Assembly (NCBI GenBank): GCA_030065615.1 | Contig: JASJDR010000027.1 | Location: 1 to 47,881, forward strand | Length of the DNA: 47,881 bases | Direction: 5' to 3' | Source: Xenococcus sp. MO_188.B8 | GTDB lineage: Bacteria > Cyanobacteriota > Cyanobacteriia > Cyanobacteriales > Xenococcaceae | In this document: one piece after another, positions 45,191-47,881 of the stretch | How the letters are laid out: every line of letters begins with the position of its first letter | Position numbering within the stretch: position 1 is the stretch's first letter | Made by a program: the position numbers and the translations under genes | Notes under the pieces: model-generated | What the model was told of the DNA's origin: nothing | What the model saw: the letters and a program-made list of their open reading frames with translations, nothing else | Database searches by the model: none

Positions 45191-46084
45191 CTAAGGATGA
45201 TAATTAACTACTGGTGCTTCAGCAGGTACAACTGTCGCCCAACCATTTTGTTCTCTTAGCGCATATTCTTTAATTGCCTGGTTAGGAGCCGTGGAAGGTT
45301 CATTCTGAGATGCTTCAGCTAACCAATTTTCATAATCTGCGACTGATTCTACTACTACATCTGCTTGCATAGCAGCAAAATAGGTACCACTATATTGGGA
45401 ATCACGCAGACGATATTTACCTGTGAGAATGGGCGTAAATTCAAAATCGATCGCTTGTTGGGGAATCGCATCTTGCTTAACGCGAAAAGCTGGAATAAAG
45501 AAACCATGAATCACATCTTGAGATCGCAGAACTAAATGGGCGCGATGATCAACTGGTAAATGTAGCTCTGTACTAGTGATATTTTCCTCCGGGTAACGAA
45601 AAACCCAAGCCCATTGTTTGGCTTCTACTTCGATACTTGTAATCGGTTTGCCAGTTTCATCTAATGTCTCGGCATAGGCAGTAGAACTCATCTCTGGCAT
45701 ATGCAGATGGGCCATTTCCATCGGCCCTCTAATCGCCATCTCTTGATAGGTTTGATAGCTATACACTGCAATCCACAAGACCAACAACAGAGGAATTGTT
45801 GTCCAAACGATTTCTAGGGTTACATTACCTTCAATGGCAGGGCCATCGCTGAGATCGTATTTTCCTGCACGATGAAAGAGTACCGAAAAAATTATGGTTC
45901 CCGTAACGCCTAAAAAGATAAAGGTTCCTAGAGTAACTAAAAAACTAAATAAATTATCTACTAGTTGAGATTCTATAGAGGCTTGGGGAGGTAGCCAAGA
46001 ATAGGATAATTGACCAACCCAAATACTGATGCTACCTAGTATTAGAGTGATCGCTACTAAAGTTAAAATGATCTTAAACTTCAC
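45191..46084 (-). CDS. ctaC: Terminal oxidase subunit II lacking the CuA site (ARTO-type)
   Basis: The 297-residue protein has two N-terminal transmembrane helices (about 5-25 and 48-70, with a third hydrophobic stretch 93-110) and a periplasmic cupredoxin domain. VFRYPEE, HLPVDHRAHLVLRSQDVIHGFFIP and FRVKQDAIP are family motifs and His193 is kept. The CuA loop should read CxExCxxxHxxM; here it is D228-S-Q230-Y-S232-G-T-Y-F236-A-A-M239. Both Cys, Glu and the His are gone, only Met239 remains. CuA-less subunit II is the mark of cyanobacterial alternative respiratory terminal oxidases (ARTO), which are thought to take electrons from quinol instead of cytochrome c or plastocyanin. It starts ten bases after the DUF2231 gene. 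Confidence 0.9.
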   Translation of the reverse strand: MKFKIILTLVAITLILGSISIWVGQLSYSWLPPQASIESQLVDNLFSFLVTLGTFIFLGVTGTIIFSVLFHRAGKYDLSDGPAIEGNVTLEIVWTTIPLLLVLWIAVYSYQTYQEMAIRGPMEMAHLHMPEMSSTAYAETLDETGKPITSIEVEAKQWAWVFRYPEENITSTELHLPVDHRAHLVLRSQDVIHGFFIPAFRVKQDAIPQQAIDFEFTPILTGKYRLRDSQYSGTYFAAMQADVVVESVADYENWLAEASQNEPSTAPNQAIKEYALREQNGWATVVPAEAPVVNYHP

Positions 46085-46093
46085 AACTAAACC

Positions 46094-46693
46094 TCATCTC
46101 AGTAATGTATTGGGGTCTTGTCCTAGGCGTAGTAAATGCCCAGCCGTGTTATGAACTCCAAATTCCGCAGCCAGCTGCGCTCCTAGGGTACCATGCAGAT
46201 ACATGAGAAACATAATGATCAATCCTGCTAATAAATAGCTCCACTGTACTTGTCTGCTGGTATCATTTCGCCAAACATAGCGTTGAAAACCTCGCCAGAT
46301 TGTCATCCCTACTATTAAAGCAAGCAATAAGACTCCTCCTACGCCATGCCACAGCATAGTCTCTATGGCGCTCAAGCCCCAGGCACTATCTATGACCGGT
46401 GGAGAATCTACCAGCATAATTTCATAAAAACCTGCTGCTACCGTAAAAAAAGTAACAATTGCCGCAGCTAGCATATTGTACCAACCCACATCAAAAAGGT
46501 TGGAGCGAGTAGCTGGAATTGCTAAATATTTGAAGATCGGTTTTTCAAAAACAAAGAAAACTCCCACAATATCAAAAGCGATTCCAATAATAAATAATCC
46601 CAGCGTTAGATGTACTAAGTTGGGATGAATTGGAATAACATAAGGTAATCCATTAGCACCTAAATCTAACTGCTGAAGCAGTTCAGAGTACAT
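46094..46693 (-). CDS. DUF2231 four-helix membrane protein (second of pair)
   Basis: The 199-residue protein has four transmembrane helices, with HPNLVHLTLGLFIIGIAFD, NMLAAAIVTFFTVAAGFYEI, MLWHGVGGVLLLALIVGM and SYLLAGLIIMFLMYLHG. Several His are inside or at the helix ends (HPNLVH, MLWHG, LHGT), possible haem sites, but this is an inference. DUF2231 genes commonly lie upstream of cyanobacterial cox operons. Its ATG overlaps the stop of the previous gene (TAATG), and ctaC follows nine bases later, so the genes form one operon. Confidence 0.88.
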   Translation of the reverse strand: MYSELLQQLDLGANGLPYVIPIHPNLVHLTLGLFIIGIAFDIVGVFFVFEKPIFKYLAIPATRSNLFDVGWYNMLAAAIVTFFTVAAGFYEIMLVDSPPVIDSAWGLSAIETMLWHGVGGVLLLALIVGMTIWRGFQRYVWRNDTSRQVQWSYLLAGLIIMFLMYLHGTLGAQLAAEFGVHNTAGHLLRLGQDPNTLLR

Positions 46694-47205
46694 TACAGTA
46701 GTCCCTCCTTAGCTGCACTAACAATTTCGGTTGTATGTAGTCCATAAACCCATACTAATTCGTCGCCCAGATACACCTGAAAGAATACCAGACAGGTTAA
46801 AAGCAGAGTGACCCCTAAATACGCAACAGGTAATCTTTGCGGATTGTCTGCTCGCAGCACATAGCGCCAACCTGTAATCGCTGCAATGACCCCAGATAGC
46901 GACCAACCAATCACGGTATGCAGATTCAACACTGGTTCTACAGCATCATAGGCGAGCGACAAACCCGCTTCTATTTGTCCAAAGATAATGGCAATGAAAA
47001 TGGCAATTGTGGCCACAAACATATTCCACCAACTCACCTCATACAGCTTGTAATTACGAGTAAAATAGCCCGTAACATCGCAAAAAAAAGCGAAGAGAAC
47101 CATCGCGATCACAAAATGCACCACAATGGGGTGAATCGTATCAGGATAGGGCAAATTATGCTCATTAAGTGGTGGTAGTAAATTATCAAACATTGTGTTC
47201 TCCAT
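46693..47205 (-). CDS. DUF2231 four-helix membrane protein (first of pair)
   Basis: The 170-residue protein has four transmembrane helices: IHPIVVHFVIAMVLFAFFCD, NMFVATIAIFIAIIFGQ, HTVIGWSLSGVIAAITGWRY and PVAYLGVTLLLTCLVFFQVYLG. The shared HPxVVHF/HPNLVH motif after the N-terminus marks it as a paralogue of the second. It is the first gene of the oxidase operon, with a 254-base leader before thrS. The function in oxidase assembly or electron entry is unknown. Confidence 0.88.
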   Translation of the reverse strand: MENTMFDNLLPPLNEHNLPYPDTIHPIVVHFVIAMVLFAFFCDVTGYFTRNYKLYEVSWWNMFVATIAIFIAIIFGQIEAGLSLAYDAVEPVLNLHTVIGWSLSGVIAAITGWRYVLRADNPQRLPVAYLGVTLLLTCLVFFQVYLGDELVWVYGLHTTEIVSAAKEGLL

Positions 47206-47459
47206 TACAAAATAATACGAACACTTTAATAAAGTATCTATAAATTTAATCCCAAATTTTAATAGTTTTGCTGCAGATTTAAATTATGAAATTGGGTTAA
47301 TTTTTCTTCATGTATGATAATTCAATTAGAAGTTGATGAGCAATGTTGCTATTATCTAACTAAGAATAACCGTCCCAGAGATCTAGAAGGTGATTGCTTT
47401 ACGAGGCAAGATTTAGTATGAAAATATTACGTTACATTTCATTAACACAGCCTACAATA

Positions 47460-47881
47460 TTAGCGATCGCGCAGCGCCAGCCTTTGGCTGATCGCATTAT
47501 CTAAACTTCCTTTCAACTCAGTTATACTCATCGTCCCAATATCTCCTTGTTGGCGAGTACGAATACTCAAAGTTTGGCTTTCAACTTCTCGCTTGCCAAC
47601 TACTGCCACTACAGGGATTTTTTTCTAATTCGGCATTACGTATTTGTTTGCCTAAACGTTCCCCCGTACAGTCTATTTCTACTCGATAACCAGCCTGTTT
47701 GAGCGCCACAGCAACAGCCTCCCCATATTCTCTTTGTGCTTCACTCACTGGTAGCAAGCGGATTTGGATCGGTGCTAGCCACAAAGGAAAATCCCCTGCG
47801 TAGTTTTCGATTAAAATTCCATAAAAACGCTCTAAAGACCCAAAAATTGCCCGATGAATCATAATCGGACGTTGACGAGAA
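47460..47881 (-). pseudogene. thrS: Threonyl-tRNA synthetase, 3' end, with one-base frameshift (cut by window edge)
   Basis: The C-terminal part of ThrS is visible: RPIMIHRAIFGSLERFYG, PLWLAPIQIRLLPVSE, GERLGKQIRNAELEK. After AELEK the frame is broken by a run of seven A (complement of 47618-47624); with six A the frame continues as IPVVAVVGKREVESQ, LSIRTRQQGDIGTMSITELK and ends at TAA 47460-47462. As sequenced the protein would end in PCSGSSWQARS at 47581, losing about 48 residues. A sequencing or assembly error in the homopolymer is the simplest explanation. thrS is essential, so a real loss would need another copy. The C-terminal tail SQRLALRDR is encoded by a HIP1-flanked palindrome (47461-47494). 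Confidence 0.85.
47461..47494. repeat. HIP1-flanked palindrome at the end of thrS
   Basis: GCGATCGCGCAGCGCCAGCC then TTTGGCTGATCGC: GCCAGCC...GGCTG pairing between two GATCGC ends. It provides the last codons of thrS and looks like an interspersed repeat that entered the gene end. Confidence 0.5.

Noticed and set aside
47314..47421. 35-codon plus-strand frame with ATG between thrS and the DUF2231 genes (MIIQLEVDEQCCYYLTKN...)
   Set aside because: No recognised family and no clear ribosome binding site; could be the start of a truncated gene, but evidence is too thin.
1..47881. CRISPR array, tRNA or rRNA genes
   Set aside because: By eye no regularly spaced direct repeats of 25-37 bases and no tRNA T-loop/acceptor patterns were found in the intergenic regions; a tRNA or CRISPR scan would be needed to be certain.

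Overview
The window is chromosomal DNA from a cyanobacterium, AT-rich and dotted with the HIP1 octamer GCGATCGC. Supporting genes include an infB product with a very long N-terminal extension, an Rre1/Ycf29-type regulator, a XisI protein, a CuA-less (ARTO-type) terminal oxidase and a probable Yfr2 small RNA. Interspersed GC-rich mosaic repeats and short tandem repeats resemble those of large-genome unicellular or colonial cyanobacteria; the genus cannot be fixed from this window.

Region 1 (1-7.4 kb, minus strand) is informational: the 5' part of a CBS-domain gene, holA, then the transcription/translation set rimP-nusA-ylxR-infB, with a probable Yfr2 sRNA upstream of rimP. Region 2 (7.5-13.6 kb, minus) has polysaccharide genes (gmd, a minimal priming sugar transferase, a GT4 glycosyltransferase), a group 2 sigma factor (SigC-like) and lipA. 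Region 3 (13.8-23.4 kb) holds a histidine kinase whose phosphoacceptor His is replaced by Ala, an orphan sugar-type ABC permease, a DHH-CBS-CCA-adding fusion, proX-proW without proV, hypA-hypB and a peroxiredoxin-fold protein without the catalytic Cys.

Region 4 (23.4-30.6 kb) looks accessory: long AT-rich gaps, a stand-alone Calx-beta/Hint protein, a 1103-residue TPR protein with a GT32-type C-terminus, a 70-bp inverted fragment of typA, and a TIR-coiled-coil-FGE/C-type-lectin protein whose last 35 or so residues look like the variable region of a diversity-generating retroelement (DGR) target. No reverse transcriptase or obvious template repeat was seen in the window, so if this is a DGR target it would be served in trans. 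This is the best candidate for an unusual system here.

Region 5 (30.8-38.5 kb) returns to core genes: pgi, the response regulator, typA with a clear terminator, and an active/inactive M16 peptidase pair. Region 6 (38.7-47.9 kb, minus) is an oxidase operon: two DUF2231 membrane proteins, then ctaC-ctaD-ctaE. Subunit II has lost the CuA ligands, as in cyanobacterial quinol-type ARTO oxidases. Joined to its 3' end by a 14-nt overlap are an AT-rich KAP-type P-loop NTPase, xisI without xisH, and a GMC oxidoreductase. The window ends in the 3' part of thrS, which carries a single-base homopolymer insertion that breaks its last ~50 codons.
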